Origin: Methylobacterium sp. Leaf99
Lineage (GTDB): Bacteria; Pseudomonadota; Alphaproteobacteria; Rhizobiales; Beijerinckiaceae
Direction: 5' to 3'
Length of the DNA stretch: 64,000 nt
Assembly: GCF_001422375.1 (NCBI RefSeq)
Contig: NZ_LMMU01000001.1
Span: forward strand, 1,610,178-1,674,177
A program made the position numbers and the translations under genes. The notes beneath the pieces were generated by a model that did no database searches, had not been told where the DNA came from, and worked only from the letters and a program-made list of their open reading frames with translations. How positions within the stretch are numbered: position 1 is the first letter of the stretch; each line of letters begins with the position of its first letter. Below are positions 15,773 through 25,023 of the stretch, piece after piece.

Positions 15773-16887
15773 CCGACCGCCTGACGGTGGGCGTCCCCCT
15801 CGACCAGGGCCGCGCCTACGAGATCCTCATCGGCCGTGGCCTGCTGGACGAGGCCGGGGCGCGGATCGCGGCGCTGGGCGCACGGGCCGCCGTCATCGTC
15901 ACCGACACGAACGTCGCCGCCCTCTACGGCGAGCGCCTGAGCGCGAGCCTGGAAGCGGCGGGCCTGCGCTCCGGCCGCGTCACCGTGGCGCCGGGCGAGG
16001 CCTCGAAAAGCTACGCGACCTACGCGGAGGTCTGCGACGGGCTGCTGGCCCACAGGGTCGAGCGCGGCGACATCGTCGTGGCTTTGGGCGGCGGCGTCGT
16101 CGGCGATCTCGCGGGGTTCGCCGCCGCCACCCTCCGGCGCGGCGTGCGCTTCGTCCAGGCGCCAACCTCGCTCCTGGCCCAGGTCGACTCGTCCGTTGGC
16201 GGCAAGACCGGGATCAATTCGCCGCTCGGCAAGAACCTCATCGGCGCGTTCCACCAGCCGCGCCTAGTGCTCGCCGATACCGGCACCCTCGACACCCTGT
16301 CCGAGCGCGAGATGCGCGCCGGCTACGCGGAGGTCGCGAAGTACGGCCTCATCAACGACGCGGCGTTCTTCGACTGGTGCGAGGCGCATTGGGCCGGCAT
16401 CTTCTCCGGCGGCCCGGAACGGGACGAGGCCGTGGCGATCTGCTGCCGGTCCAAGGCCGGCGTGGTGGTGCGCGACGAGCGCGAGGACGGCGAGCGCGCC
16501 CTGCTCAACCTCGGCCACACCTTCGGCCACGCCCTGGAACGCCTGACGCGCTACGACTCCGCCCGCCTCGTCCATGGCGAGGGCGTCGCCATCGGCCTCG
16601 CCCTCGCCTTCCGGTTCTCGGCCCGCCTCGGCCTGTGTCCGGGCCAGGATGCGGGCCGCGTCGCCAACCACCTGGCCCTCGCCGGCCTGCCCACCACCCT
16701 CGGGGCGGTGCCGGGCGGCTGCGGCGACGCCGACACCCTCCTCGACGCCATGGCGCAGGACAAGAAGGTCCGCGACGGGGCGCTGACCTTCATCCTCGCC
16801 CACGGGATCGGCCGGAGCTTCATCGCGCCCGGCATCGATGCGGCCGAGGTCCGAGCCTTCCTCACGGACGAACTGCGCACCGGCTGA
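15769..16887 (+). CDS. aroB: 3-Dehydroquinate synthase
   Basis: Cyclises DAHP to 3-dehydroquinate with NAD and zinc, the second shikimate-pathway step. The 372-residue protein shows VALGGGVVGDLAGFAAAT for NAD binding, PTSLLAQVDSSVGGKTGIN for substrate binding, and EVAKYGLI. The zinc ligands are in LLNLGHTFGHALE and HGEGVAIGLALA. The start is the GTG at 15769 within the aroK stop (GTGA overlap). The length is normal. Confidence 0.97.
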   Translation: MTDRLTVGVPLDQGRAYEILIGRGLLDEAGARIAALGARAAVIVTDTNVAALYGERLSASLEAAGLRSGRVTVAPGEASKSYATYAEVCDGLLAHRVERGDIVVALGGGVVGDLAGFAAATLRRGVRFVQAPTSLLAQVDSSVGGKTGINSPLGKNLIGAFHQPRLVLADTGTLDTLSEREMRAGYAEVAKYGLINDAAFFDWCEAHWAGIFSGGPERDEAVAICCRSKAGVVVRDEREDGERALLNLGHTFGHALERLTRYDSARLVHGEGVAIGLALAFRFSARLGLCPGQDAGRVANHLALAGLPTTLGAVPGGCGDADTLLDAMAQDKKVRDGALTFILAHGIGRSFIAPGIDAAEVRAFLTDELRTG

Positions 16888-16891
16888 GCCT

Positions 16892-17683
16892 GTGGCCATC
16901 GATCCGACGACCAACCGCGATCCCACCGGCCGGACCGTGCCGGGGGCCGCCCGGGGACCGAGGGTGGCGAATGCTCCCCGCCTCCTCGATGTCGGCGAAG
17001 CCGCGCTCGTCGTCGAGTTCGGGCAGGCCGTCGATCCCGCCGTGCACGACAGGGTCCTCGCCCTCGACGCCGCCCTGGGCGCCGCCTCGGTGGCCGGGCT
17101 GGGCGAATGCGTACCGACCTACCGCTCGCTGACGATCCACTACGATCCCCTGATCCTCGACCGGGCACAGCTGTGCCGGACCGTCACGGACCTCCTGGCC
17201 TCGGCTGTCCCGCGGCCGCGGGCCGGACGGCTCTGGACGGTGCCATGCTGCTACGATCCGGCGCTCGCCGAGGACATCGAGGCCGTCGCCGCGTGGGCCG
17301 GCCTCCCGGCGGCGCAGGTCGCCGCGCGCCATGCCGCCGCCGATTACCGCGTCTACATGTACGGCTTCGCGCCGGGCTTCGCCTATCTCGGTGGCCTCAC
17401 CGCCGATCTCGGCATCGCGCGACGCGAGAGCCCGCGCCCGCCCCACCCCGCCAACGCCATCCTGATCGGCGGCGGCCTCGCGGCCGTGGCGACCGTGCCG
17501 ATGCCGACGGGCTGGTACGTGATCGGCCGGACCCCCGAGCGGCTCTATTCCGGGGCCCGCCGCCGGACCTTCCTCGTCGAGGCCGGGGACACCCTGCGGT
17601 TCGAGCCCATCGACGCCGCGACCTTCGCCGGGCTCGAGGGGCGGGCCGCCGGCGGCGAGATCATCGCCCGGATGGAGGGCTGA
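16892..17683 (+). CDS. pxpB: 5-Oxoprolinase subunit B (KipI/PxpB family)
   Basis: Part of the ATP-dependent enzyme that opens 5-oxoproline to glutamate. About 263 residues with the family segments LTIHYDPL, VPCCYDPALAEDIEAVA, YMYGFAPGFAYLGGL and PMPTGWYVIGRTPERLY. Two GTG starts are possible, 16892 (just after aroB) and 16964; the second lies closer to the conserved start and has a purine-rich leader. It is followed after two bases by pxpC. The third subunit gene, pxpA (LamB/YcsF family), is not in the window. Confidence 0.9.
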   Translation: MAIDPTTNRDPTGRTVPGAARGPRVANAPRLLDVGEAALVVEFGQAVDPAVHDRVLALDAALGAASVAGLGECVPTYRSLTIHYDPLILDRAQLCRTVTDLLASAVPRPRAGRLWTVPCCYDPALAEDIEAVAAWAGLPAAQVAARHAAADYRVYMYGFAPGFAYLGGLTADLGIARRESPRPPHPANAILIGGGLAAVATVPMPTGWYVIGRTPERLYSGARRRTFLVEAGDTLRFEPIDAATFAGLEGRAAGGEIIARMEG

Positions 17684-17685
17684 CG

Positions 17686-18693
17686 ATGGACGCGACGCTC
17701 AGCATCCTGTCGGCCGGCGGCGGCATCACCCTCCAGGACGCGGGACGCCACGGCTACCTGCGCTACGGCATCACGCCGGCGGGGCCCATGGACCCCCTCG
17801 CCCATGCCGGCGCCAACCGGGCCCTGGACAATCCGCCGGACACCACCGCCATCGAGATCTCCCTCGGCGGCGTGTCCCTGACCGTCACGGGCGCCGCCCT
17901 CGACGTCAGTCTGGTCGGCGGCGGCTTCCGCATCGATCACGACGGCTGGCCCCTGCCCTGCGCGACGGCCCTGACCCTGAAGCCGGAGGCGCGCCTGACG
18001 GTCCGGGCCGGGCCGACGGGCGCGTGGTGCTACCTCGGCGTCGCGGGCGCCATCGATGTGGCGCCGACCCTCGGTTCGACGGCGACCCACACCCGGTCCG
18101 GGATGGGCGGCCTCGACGGCCGGGCGCTCCGGGCCGGCGACGCCGTGCCCATCGCACGGCCCCGCGCCGCCCTCGGCGAGCCGTCGATCCTCGAACTCCC
18201 TTGGCTCGATCGGCCGCCGGGGACGATCCGCGTCGTCCTCGGTCCCCAGGACGATCACTTCGACCCGGCGGTCGTCGCGGCCTTCCTCGCCGGTCCCTGG
18301 CGCATCGGCGCCCGGGGCGACCGCATGGCCTGCTTCCTGGAGGGCGACCCGATCCGGGCGCGGGACCACAACATCGTCTCCGACGGGATCGCCATGGGGG
18401 CGATCCAAGTGCCGGGCACGGGCCAGCCCATCGTCCTGATGGCCGATCGGCAGCCGACGGGCGGATATCCGAAGATCGCCACCGTGATCGGCGCCGATCT
18501 CGGACGCCTCGCCCAGGCGCGGGCCGGCGACAGCGTGCGCTTTGCCGCCGTCTCGGTTTCGGAGGCCGTGCAGGCGCGGCGCCTGGCGCAGGAAGCCCTC
18601 GCCGGGCCCATCGGGCGCCGGCCCCTCGTGCGGACCGACTTCACCTCCGAGTTCCTGCTGGCCCGAAACCTCATCGACGGCGTGGTGGGATAG
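17686..18693 (+). CDS. pxpC: 5-Oxoprolinase subunit C (KipA/PxpC family)
   Basis: The second subunit of the prokaryotic 5-oxoprolinase. The 335-residue protein shows the usual order LQDAGRHGYLRYGITPAGPMD near the start, GPTGAWCYLGVAGAID, LGSTATHTRSGMGG, VLGPQDDHF and IVSDGIAMGAIQVPG. The signature LMADRQPTGGYPKIATVI lies toward the C-terminus. It begins two bases after pxpB and ends the aroK-aroB-pxpB-pxpC run. Related proteins form the C-terminal half of urea amidolyase-type enzymes, but the biotin and carboxylase parts are absent. Confidence 0.92.
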   Translation: MDATLSILSAGGGITLQDAGRHGYLRYGITPAGPMDPLAHAGANRALDNPPDTTAIEISLGGVSLTVTGAALDVSLVGGGFRIDHDGWPLPCATALTLKPEARLTVRAGPTGAWCYLGVAGAIDVAPTLGSTATHTRSGMGGLDGRALRAGDAVPIARPRAALGEPSILELPWLDRPPGTIRVVLGPQDDHFDPAVVAAFLAGPWRIGARGDRMACFLEGDPIRARDHNIVSDGIAMGAIQVPGTGQPIVLMADRQPTGGYPKIATVIGADLGRLAQARAGDSVRFAAVSVSEAVQARRLAQEALAGPIGRRPLVRTDFTSEFLLARNLIDGVVG

Positions 18694-18748
18694 GCTCGCC
18701 GGAACGGCGGCACCGGGCCGACCGCCAAGTGGCCGGTCACGCGGCCCA

Positions 18749-20155
18749 TCACGCCGACGGCGGGAAGGTCACGCGGACCCGCAGGCCGGGCTGGTTGTCC
18801 GCGAGCGTCAGGGCGGCGGCGTGCAGCTCCGCCACGGCCGCCACCAGGGGCAGGCCGAGGCCGTGCCCCTTCGCGCCGCGGCTCTTCTCGACGCGATAGA
18901 AGCGCCGCAGCACCTTGTCCCGCTCCGAAGCGTCGATGCCCGGCCCGTCATCGGCCACGGCCGCGACGACGCGCCCGCCGGCGCAGGTCAGGTCCAGGGC
19001 GATGGTCGTCCCCACCGGCGTATGGTGCAGGGCGTTCTCGACGAGATTGGCGAAGAGCTGGACCAGCAATTCGCGGTCGCCGTCGATGCGGATATCCGGC
19101 TCGACCGTGCAACGCAGCCGGCGCCCGCCATCCTCGACGGCGGGCGCGTAGGCCTCCCCGACGGTGCGCAGGACGTCCGACAGGTCGATCGACCGGAAGC
19201 CGGCCCGCCGCGCGCCGGCCTCGATCTGCGCGATGCGCAGCAGGGCCGTGAAGATCTCCAGGATCTCGTCGATCTCCCCCACCGCCCGATCGATGGACGC
19301 GCCGTACTCGGGAACCGTCGCGGCCGTCCTGCCGGAGGCGAGCAGGCCGTGCCGCAGGCGGGTGAGCGGCGTGCGCAGATCGTGCGCGACGTCGTTGGTC
19401 ACCTGCCGGAGCGTCTCCAGCAGGCCGGCGATCCAGTCGAGCATCCGGTTCAGCGTCAGCGACAGCCGGTCGAAATCGTCGCCCGATCCCGACAGGGCGA
19501 TGCGGCGCCCGAGATCGCCCGCGATGATCGCCTCCGCCGTGCGGGTCACCGCATCGACCCGGGCGAGCAGGCGGCCCGAGACCACGAGGCCGAGGCCGAG
19601 GCCGAGGGCGACCTACGCCGCCAGGGCGATGGCGAAGGCGCGTTTGAGGATCGCGCTCACCTCCCTGATGCCCTGGAGGTTGTCGGAGACGACGAGGACC
19701 GTCCCGTCGCCGAGCCTGTGCGTCGCCGCGATCATCGGCTGGGCAAGCCTGCGTCCGCCGATCTCGGAGACCGGCCGCGCCGCCGTATCGGCCTGCCCCG
19801 CGAGGGCGGCGAGATCCGGGTTGCCGATCCCGACCCGACCATCGGTCTCGACGATCGCGTGGCTCATGCGGCCGCCCCCGCGCGCGAACCGCCCGTTGAG
19901 CGCCACATCCAGGTCGACGCGCCCGCCATGGACGAACTCGTCCACCAGCGCACCGATCTCGTTGTCGATCCGCTGCTGGGCCTGCTGCCGGAGCGCGGAG
20001 GTCAGCTGGATCTCGACCAGGACCCCCAGCACCGCCACCGACGACACGAACGCGGCCGTGTAGAGCAGCGCAAAGCGGAAGCCGACGCTGCGGACGAGCT
20101 TGTGCCGGGTCACGTTTCCGCCAGGCCGCGCAGGGCGATCATGCGGGGCGGTCAC
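18749..20155 (-). pseudogene. EnvZ/QseC-type sensor histidine kinase interrupted by an in-frame TAG
   Basis: One reading frame holds a full kinase of about 468 residues, broken by a single TAG at 19613-19615. Before it come an N-terminal membrane helix (FALLYTAAFVSSVAVLGVLV), a periplasmic sensor of about 110 residues and the start of the second helix. After it come the rest of helix two (VALGLGLGLVVSG), a HAMP-like linker, the His-box (NDVAHDLRTPLTRL), the N-box (NLVENALHHT), DDGPGID and GHGLGLPL. All ATP-binding boxes are intact. The 5' end overlaps the response regulator gene. It may be a recent nonsense mutation, a sequencing error, or a gene expressed as two parts. Confidence 0.82.
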
Positions 20156-20819
20156 GCAGGATGTATCCGGAGCCGCGCACGGTCTCGATCAGCCCGCGGT
20201 CGAAGGTCCGGTCCACCTTGGCGCGCAGGCGGCTCATGTGGGTTTCGACGATGTTCGTGGTCGGGTCGAAGTGGAAATCCCAGACGTTCTCGAGGAGCTG
20301 GCGGCGTGTCACCAGGGATCCGGCATTGCGCATCAGAAACTCGAGAAGCCGGAATTCCCGCGGCTGCAGATCGATCGTGCGGCCGGCACGGCGCACGGCG
20401 CGCGCCATCAGGTCCATCTCGAGATCGGCGGCACGCAGGACCGTCACCACGGTGGCGATGGGCGGGCGGCGGGCCAGGGCGTTCACCCGGGCGAGCAGTT
20501 CGGCGAAGGCGAAGGGCTTGACGAGATAGTCGTCTCCCCCCGCTTCGAGGCCCTCCACACGATCGTCGATGCCCGACATCGTGGTCAGGAACAGCAGGGG
20601 CGTCGGAATCCGTGCTGCGCGCAGCCGCCGCGTCAATTCGAGACCGTCGAGCCCCGGCAGCATGCGATCGACGATGGCGACGGCATGGCCGCCCGCGAGG
20701 GCAAACTTCAGGCCGGATGGTCCGTCAGCGGCGCGTTCGACGGTGTGCCCGGCCTCCGTCAGCTCGAACGCCACGAATTTGGCGGTCACCGCATCGTCCT
20801 CGATCAGCAGGATCCTCAC
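20139..20819 (-). CDS. OmpR-family response regulator
   Basis: A 226-residue two-domain regulator. The receiver has acidic Asp8/Asp9, phospho-acceptor Asp51 (VDRMLPGLDG), Thr in LTTM and Lys in YLVKPF. The OmpR winged helix has LQPREFRLLEFLMRNAG, TRRQLLENVWDFHFDP, VETHMSRLRAKVD and the wing ETVRGSGYIL. GTG 20819 is chosen with GGAG upstream. Its end overlaps the start of the interrupted kinase gene by 17 bases. It is divergent from the siderophore receptor gene, a likely target. Confidence 0.93.
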   Translation of the reverse strand: MRILLIEDDAVTAKFVAFELTEAGHTVERAADGPSGLKFALAGGHAVAIVDRMLPGLDGLELTRRLRAARIPTPLLFLTTMSGIDDRVEGLEAGGDDYLVKPFAFAELLARVNALARRPPIATVVTVLRAADLEMDLMARAVRRAGRTIDLQPREFRLLEFLMRNAGSLVTRRQLLENVWDFHFDPTTNIVETHMSRLRAKVDRTFDRGLIETVRGSGYILRDRPA

Positions 20820-21165
20820 GACGCCCGCTCCACGGGGGGTTGCGCGCGCCCAGCGAATGAACCGGCGCATCTGTTGTTTGAACGCAACATATTGATGAAC
20901 CCGAGGCTTAAAGTTTCAGTTCCAGCCTATCATTGCCGGGACGTGACATAAATCAGAGAACTTCATGAAGCACTACCAAGTCGATCGCAACAAAGATTGA
21001 TTCTCATACTAATAATAATAGTTCTAAACTAGAAACGTTGGCAATCCGTAATTTGACCCCTCCCCGGGGGACGACGCCTAAGCGATCCTGGGACGACAAG
21101 CCTCGCGGAACGTCGCGGCACCGTCCTTGGGCGTCATCTTGGCGGTGGGGGTTTTATCCGTGGCA
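20820..21165. promoter_or_regulatory. Divergent promoter region with A+T-rich core and short palindrome
   Basis: Between the response-regulator gene and the TonB-receptor gene. Positions 20940-21050 are strikingly A+T-rich for this genome. They contain TTGATTCTCATACTAATAAT, loosely like a Fur-type box, and an inverted repeat TTCTA-AAC-TAGAA at 21022-21034. This is the expected place for iron control of a siderophore receptor and for binding of the adjacent OmpR-type regulator. The match to a known iron box is weak. Confidence 0.45.
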
Positions 21166-23355
21166 ATGAAGATCAGGCGCGCTCTGGCGCAGTCATTCCT
21201 GGCGACGACGGCGCTCGCCTCCGGCATCGGGTTCGGTTCGCTCGACGCCCGCGCGCAGGCGCCGACGCCGGCCCGCGGCACGCCCGTGCAGCCCTTGGCG
21301 GGCGGAGCCGTGACCCTCGACCAGCTCAGCGTCGAGGGCCAGGGCGGCACCAGCGTCGGCTACCTGACGAAGCGGACCCGCAGCGCGACGAAGACCGACA
21401 CGCCCCTCATCGACACGCCGCAATCGGTGACCGTCGTCACCCAGGCGCAGATCCGCGACCAGGGCTTCCAGTCCATCGAGGAGGCGGTGCGCTACGTGCC
21501 GGGCATCATCCCGCATCAGGGCGAGGGCAACCGCGACGACCTCATCATCCGCGGCCAGCGCTCGAACGCGGACTTCTACGTCAACGGCGTGCGCGACGAC
21601 GTCCAGTATTTTCGCGACCTGTACAACACCCAGCGCATCGAGGTGCTCAAAGGGCCCAACGCCCTCGTCTTCGGGCGCGGCGGCGGCGGCGGCGTCATCA
21701 ACCGGGTGCTGAAGGAGGCCGACGGCATCCCGATCCGCGAGATCCTGGTCCAGGGCGGCCAGTACTTCAATAAGCGCGTCGCCGTCGATGTCGGCGACCG
21801 GGTCAGCGACAGCGTGTTCTTCCGCATGAACGGCGTGTTCGAGGATACCGGGACCTATCGCGACTTCGTCGATATCCGCCGCTACGGCTTCAATCCGACG
21901 ATGACCTTCCTGCTCGGACCGGCAACGACCCTGAAGCTGTCGTATGAGTACTTCCACGACGATCGAAACACCGATCGCGGTATTCCCTCGCAGTTCGGCC
22001 GGCCGTACAATTACCGCAACAACATCGGGACGTATTTCGGCAATCCGGGCTTGAGCTACGCCAGGGTCGATGCCAACATCGCCACCGCGACCCTCGATCA
22101 TCTGTTCGATTCCGGCGTCGCCGTGCACAGCACCCTGCGGTTCGCCGATTATCAGAAATTCTATCAGAACGTGTTTCCGGGCAGCGCGGTCAACGCTGCT
22201 GGGACATCGGTTAACATTACCGCGTACAACAACGAGACGCCGCGGACGAACTACTTCTCCCAGAACGACTTCACCTACAAGTTCGACACCGGATTCCTGA
22301 AGCACACGCTCCTGGCCGGGTTCGAGCTCGGCTACCAGGAGGGGCGCGCCTTCCGTGAGGAAGGCTTCTTCTCCAACGGAACCTCGACACTCGCCGTCAA
22401 CCCGCTTTTTCCAACGTCGCGCGCGCCGGTGACCTTCCGTAACATCCCAACCGGCGCCAACAGCCGCTACAACCTCGGGCTCGCGGCCGTCTATGCGCAG
22501 GATCAGATCGAGATCGGGCCGCACCTTCAACTCATCGGCGGCCTGCGCTACGACCACTTCGATTTCACGGCCAACAACCTGAACGCGACCGGTGCCACAC
22601 CCGTCCGCACCAACCGGATCGACAACCTGCTCTCGCCGCGTGCCGGCATCGTGCTGAAGCCCCTCGAAAACCTCGCTTTCTACGGCAGCTACAGCGTCTC
22701 CTACCTGCCGTCCTCGGGCGACCAGTTCGGCTCCCTGGCGCCGGGTCTGGCGATCTCGCAGCCGGAGCGGTTCGAGAATGCGGAGGTCGGGATCAAGTAC
22801 GACGTCTCGCCGGCGCTCCAGCTCACCGGCGCCCTGTACAACCTCGACCGCTTCAACCAGCGTCTGAACGACTCGAACCGGCCGGGCCTCTTCCTGCCCA
22901 CCGGCCAGACCAACACGCAGGGCGCCGAGATCGGGGCCAACGGCTACGTCACCGACTGGTGGCAGGTGGCCGGCGGCTACGCCTTCACCGACGCCACCAT
23001 CACCAGCGGCTTCGGCACGGCGGCCCAGGGCTTCCGGCCCGGAAACCGCGTCGGCCTCGTGCCCTTCAACGCCTTCACCCTGTGGAACAAGTTCGACGTG
23101 ACGCGGGAATTCTCGTTCGGCATCGGCTACATCCAGACCGGGCATACCTTCGCCTCGTCGGACGACACGGTGCGGCTGCCGGGCATCACCCGGTTCGATC
23201 TCGGCCTGTTCTATCGGGTCAACGAGTTCTGGCGGGCACAGGTCAACATCGAGAACCTCTTCGACCGCCGCTACATCGCCACGGCCGACGGCAACAACAA
23301 CATAGGTCCCGGTGCGCCGCGCCTCGTCCGCTTCCAGGTGATCGCACGGTTCTGA
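21166..23355 (+). CDS. TonB-dependent siderophore receptor (Fiu/FhuE-like)
   Basis: An outer-membrane ferric-siderophore receptor of about 729 residues. A signal peptide (MKIRRALAQSFLATTALASG ... ARAQA) is followed by a plug domain (TPLIDTPQSVTVVTQAQIRD, YVPGIIPHQGEGNRDDLIIR, IEVLKGPNALVFGRGGGGGV). A 22-strand barrel then ends in ENLFDRRYIATADGNNN and the terminal aromatic motif VIARF. The ATG at 21166 is chosen because it directly precedes the signal peptide; an upstream TTG at 21127 is less likely. Catecholate-type ligands are typical for close relatives. It is probably iron-regulated and perhaps also controlled by the divergent two-component genes. Confidence 0.93.
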   Translation: MKIRRALAQSFLATTALASGIGFGSLDARAQAPTPARGTPVQPLAGGAVTLDQLSVEGQGGTSVGYLTKRTRSATKTDTPLIDTPQSVTVVTQAQIRDQGFQSIEEAVRYVPGIIPHQGEGNRDDLIIRGQRSNADFYVNGVRDDVQYFRDLYNTQRIEVLKGPNALVFGRGGGGGVINRVLKEADGIPIREILVQGGQYFNKRVAVDVGDRVSDSVFFRMNGVFEDTGTYRDFVDIRRYGFNPTMTFLLGPATTLKLSYEYFHDDRNTDRGIPSQFGRPYNYRNNIGTYFGNPGLSYARVDANIATATLDHLFDSGVAVHSTLRFADYQKFYQNVFPGSAVNAAGTSVNITAYNNETPRTNYFSQNDFTYKFDTGFLKHTLLAGFELGYQEGRAFREEGFFSNGTSTLAVNPLFPTSRAPVTFRNIPTGANSRYNLGLAAVYAQDQIEIGPHLQLIGGLRYDHFDFTANNLNATGATPVRTNRIDNLLSPRAGIVLKPLENLAFYGSYSVSYLPSSGDQFGSLAPGLAISQPERFENAEVGIKYDVSPALQLTGALYNLDRFNQRLNDSNRPGLFLPTGQTNTQGAEIGANGYVTDWWQVAGGYAFTDATITSGFGTAAQGFRPGNRVGLVPFNAFTLWNKFDVTREFSFGIGYIQTGHTFASSDDTVRLPGITRFDLGLFYRVNEFWRAQVNIENLFDRRYIATADGNNNIGPGAPRLVRFQVIARF

Positions 23356-23640
23356 GGGCGAGCGCACCTCCGGCGGCCCGGCACGCGATCCTGTTCCGGC
23401 CCCGTCACGGGGAAGCCGCAGGCGCGGATCACCCCTCGTGCCGGGGCGCCCGCCATACCTCGGGAATCGCACGATCATCTCGGAGAGGGGCCAGTCTTCC
23501 GCCACGTCCTGCTCCATTCCGGTACCCGCCGGAGGCCTGAGCCTTTGAGCGGAATGACCAGTTGGGATAGCGTTCCAATCGTGCCGAGCCGGCCGCCCCG
23601 TCATTCGGATGCGGGTGCCTCGACGGCGTGGAACCGATCA

Positions 23641-25023
23641 ATGGCGCTGGACGCCCCGACCCTGTTGCTGGTGACGGTGATCCTGACCTTCATGGTCGGG
23701 AGCCTGTTCCTGCTGTCCTGGAGCCAGGCCCGGCAGATGCACGCCCTGGCGATCTGGGGCCTCGCCCACCTCGTCGGCGGCGTCGGCTCGGCCCTTCTCG
23801 CCCTGCGCGGACAGATCCCGGATCCGCTGTCCATCGGCCTCGCCAACACCCTGACGATCGGCGCCTACGGACTGATCTGGAACGGCGTCCTCGCCTTCGA
23901 GGGGCGGCGCCTGCGGCCGTGGCCGGTCATCCTCTGCGTCGCCCTGTGGAGCGGCGCGTGCCTGGTGCCGGACTTCTTCGCCTCCATCGCGGCGCGGATC
24001 GTCCTGGCATCCGCCATGGCCGCCGGCTTCTGCTTGTCCATGGCGGCCCTTATCTGGAAGGGGCGGACGGAGCCCCTGGTCTCCCGCTATCCGGCCACGA
24101 TCCTGCTTGCCGCCTACGGGATCATGTACGCCGTGCGCATCCCCATGGCGGTCCTGAGCCCACCCCAACCCATCGGGGTCCATCCTCTCCAGACGCCCGC
24201 CTTCGCCATCCTGGTGTGCCTCGGGATGCTCTTCACCGTGGCCCTCGCCTTCGTCTTCATGGCGCTCACCAAGGAGCGCGCCGAACGCCTCCAGCGCCTG
24301 GCCGCCGATACGGACCCGCTCACGGGCATCGCCAACCGGCGGGCCTTCGTCGCCGGGGCGACGGCGACCCTGAGCGCACCGGACCGGGCGGCGACCCTGT
24401 TGCTGTGCGATCTCGACCATTTCAAGCGCGTCAACGACACCTACGGCCATGCCGTGGGCGACGCCGTGCTCGTCGGCTTCTGCCGTGTCGCCGAAGCCTT
24501 GATGCCGCCCGGCACCATCGTCGGCCGCATGGGTGGGGAGGAGTTCGCCTGCCTGCTGACGGGGGATGCGGACGAGGCCCTCGCCTGCGCCGACCGGATG
24601 CGCCGGGCCATCGCCCATCTCGCCGTCCCGTCGCTGCCGGATCTGCGCATCGGCGTCAGCCTCGGCGTGGCGACGACGCAGGATTGCGGACACGATCTCG
24701 ACCGGCTGATGCGGGCGGCCGACGACGCCCTCTACGCGGCCAAGCACAACGGCCGGAACCGGATCGAGCTCGGCGGGCCGGGCCTCGACCGGGTCGTGCC
24801 GCGTTCCGGTGCCGCCGATCTACTCGATGCGTACCATCACGCTGTCGGAGGCACCGGTGGCGTCCATCACCGAGATGCGGGCGAAGCCGGCGCCCACGGG
24901 ACTCCAGGCGGCGTGGCGCCGGGCGCCCCCGGCCACGGGCAGGCCGTCGACCATCCAGATCAGGGGCGGCACGCCGCCGAGGGCCTTGAGGGCGAGACCC
25001 ACGTCCGGCGCGCCGCCCGCTAG
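23641..25023 (+). CDS. Membrane-bound diguanylate cyclase (GGDEF domain)
   Basis: About 460 residues: six or so membrane helices (residues 5-210), then a GGDEF domain with DTDPLTGIANRRAF, LLCDLDHFKRVNDTYGH and the active site RMGGEEFACLL. It should make cyclic di-GMP from two GTP. No RxxD inhibitory site stands before GGEEF. The domain ends near NGRNRIEL (about 24770), but the frame runs on 67 more residues, through Gly/His-rich sequence, into the antisense of pbpC and stops at 25023. The normal stop therefore seems to be lost. An upstream start at 23545 is possible but less likely. Confidence 0.88.
   Translation: MALDAPTLLLVTVILTFMVGSLFLLSWSQARQMHALAIWGLAHLVGGVGSALLALRGQIPDPLSIGLANTLTIGAYGLIWNGVLAFEGRRLRPWPVILCVALWSGACLVPDFFASIAARIVLASAMAAGFCLSMAALIWKGRTEPLVSRYPATILLAAYGIMYAVRIPMAVLSPPQPIGVHPLQTPAFAILVCLGMLFTVALAFVFMALTKERAERLQRLAADTDPLTGIANRRAFVAGATATLSAPDRAATLLLCDLDHFKRVNDTYGHAVGDAVLVGFCRVAEALMPPGTIVGRMGGEEFACLLTGDADEALACADRMRRAIAHLAVPSLPDLRIGVSLGVATTQDCGHDLDRLMRAADDALYAAKHNGRNRIELGGPGLDRVVPRSGAADLLDAYHHAVGGTGGVHHRDAGEAGAHGTPGGVAPGAPGHGQAVDHPDQGRHAAEGLEGETHVRRAAR

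Noticed and set aside
21193-23604. An 803-codon minus-strand frame
   Set aside because: Antisense of the TonB-dependent receptor, without any recognisable domain.
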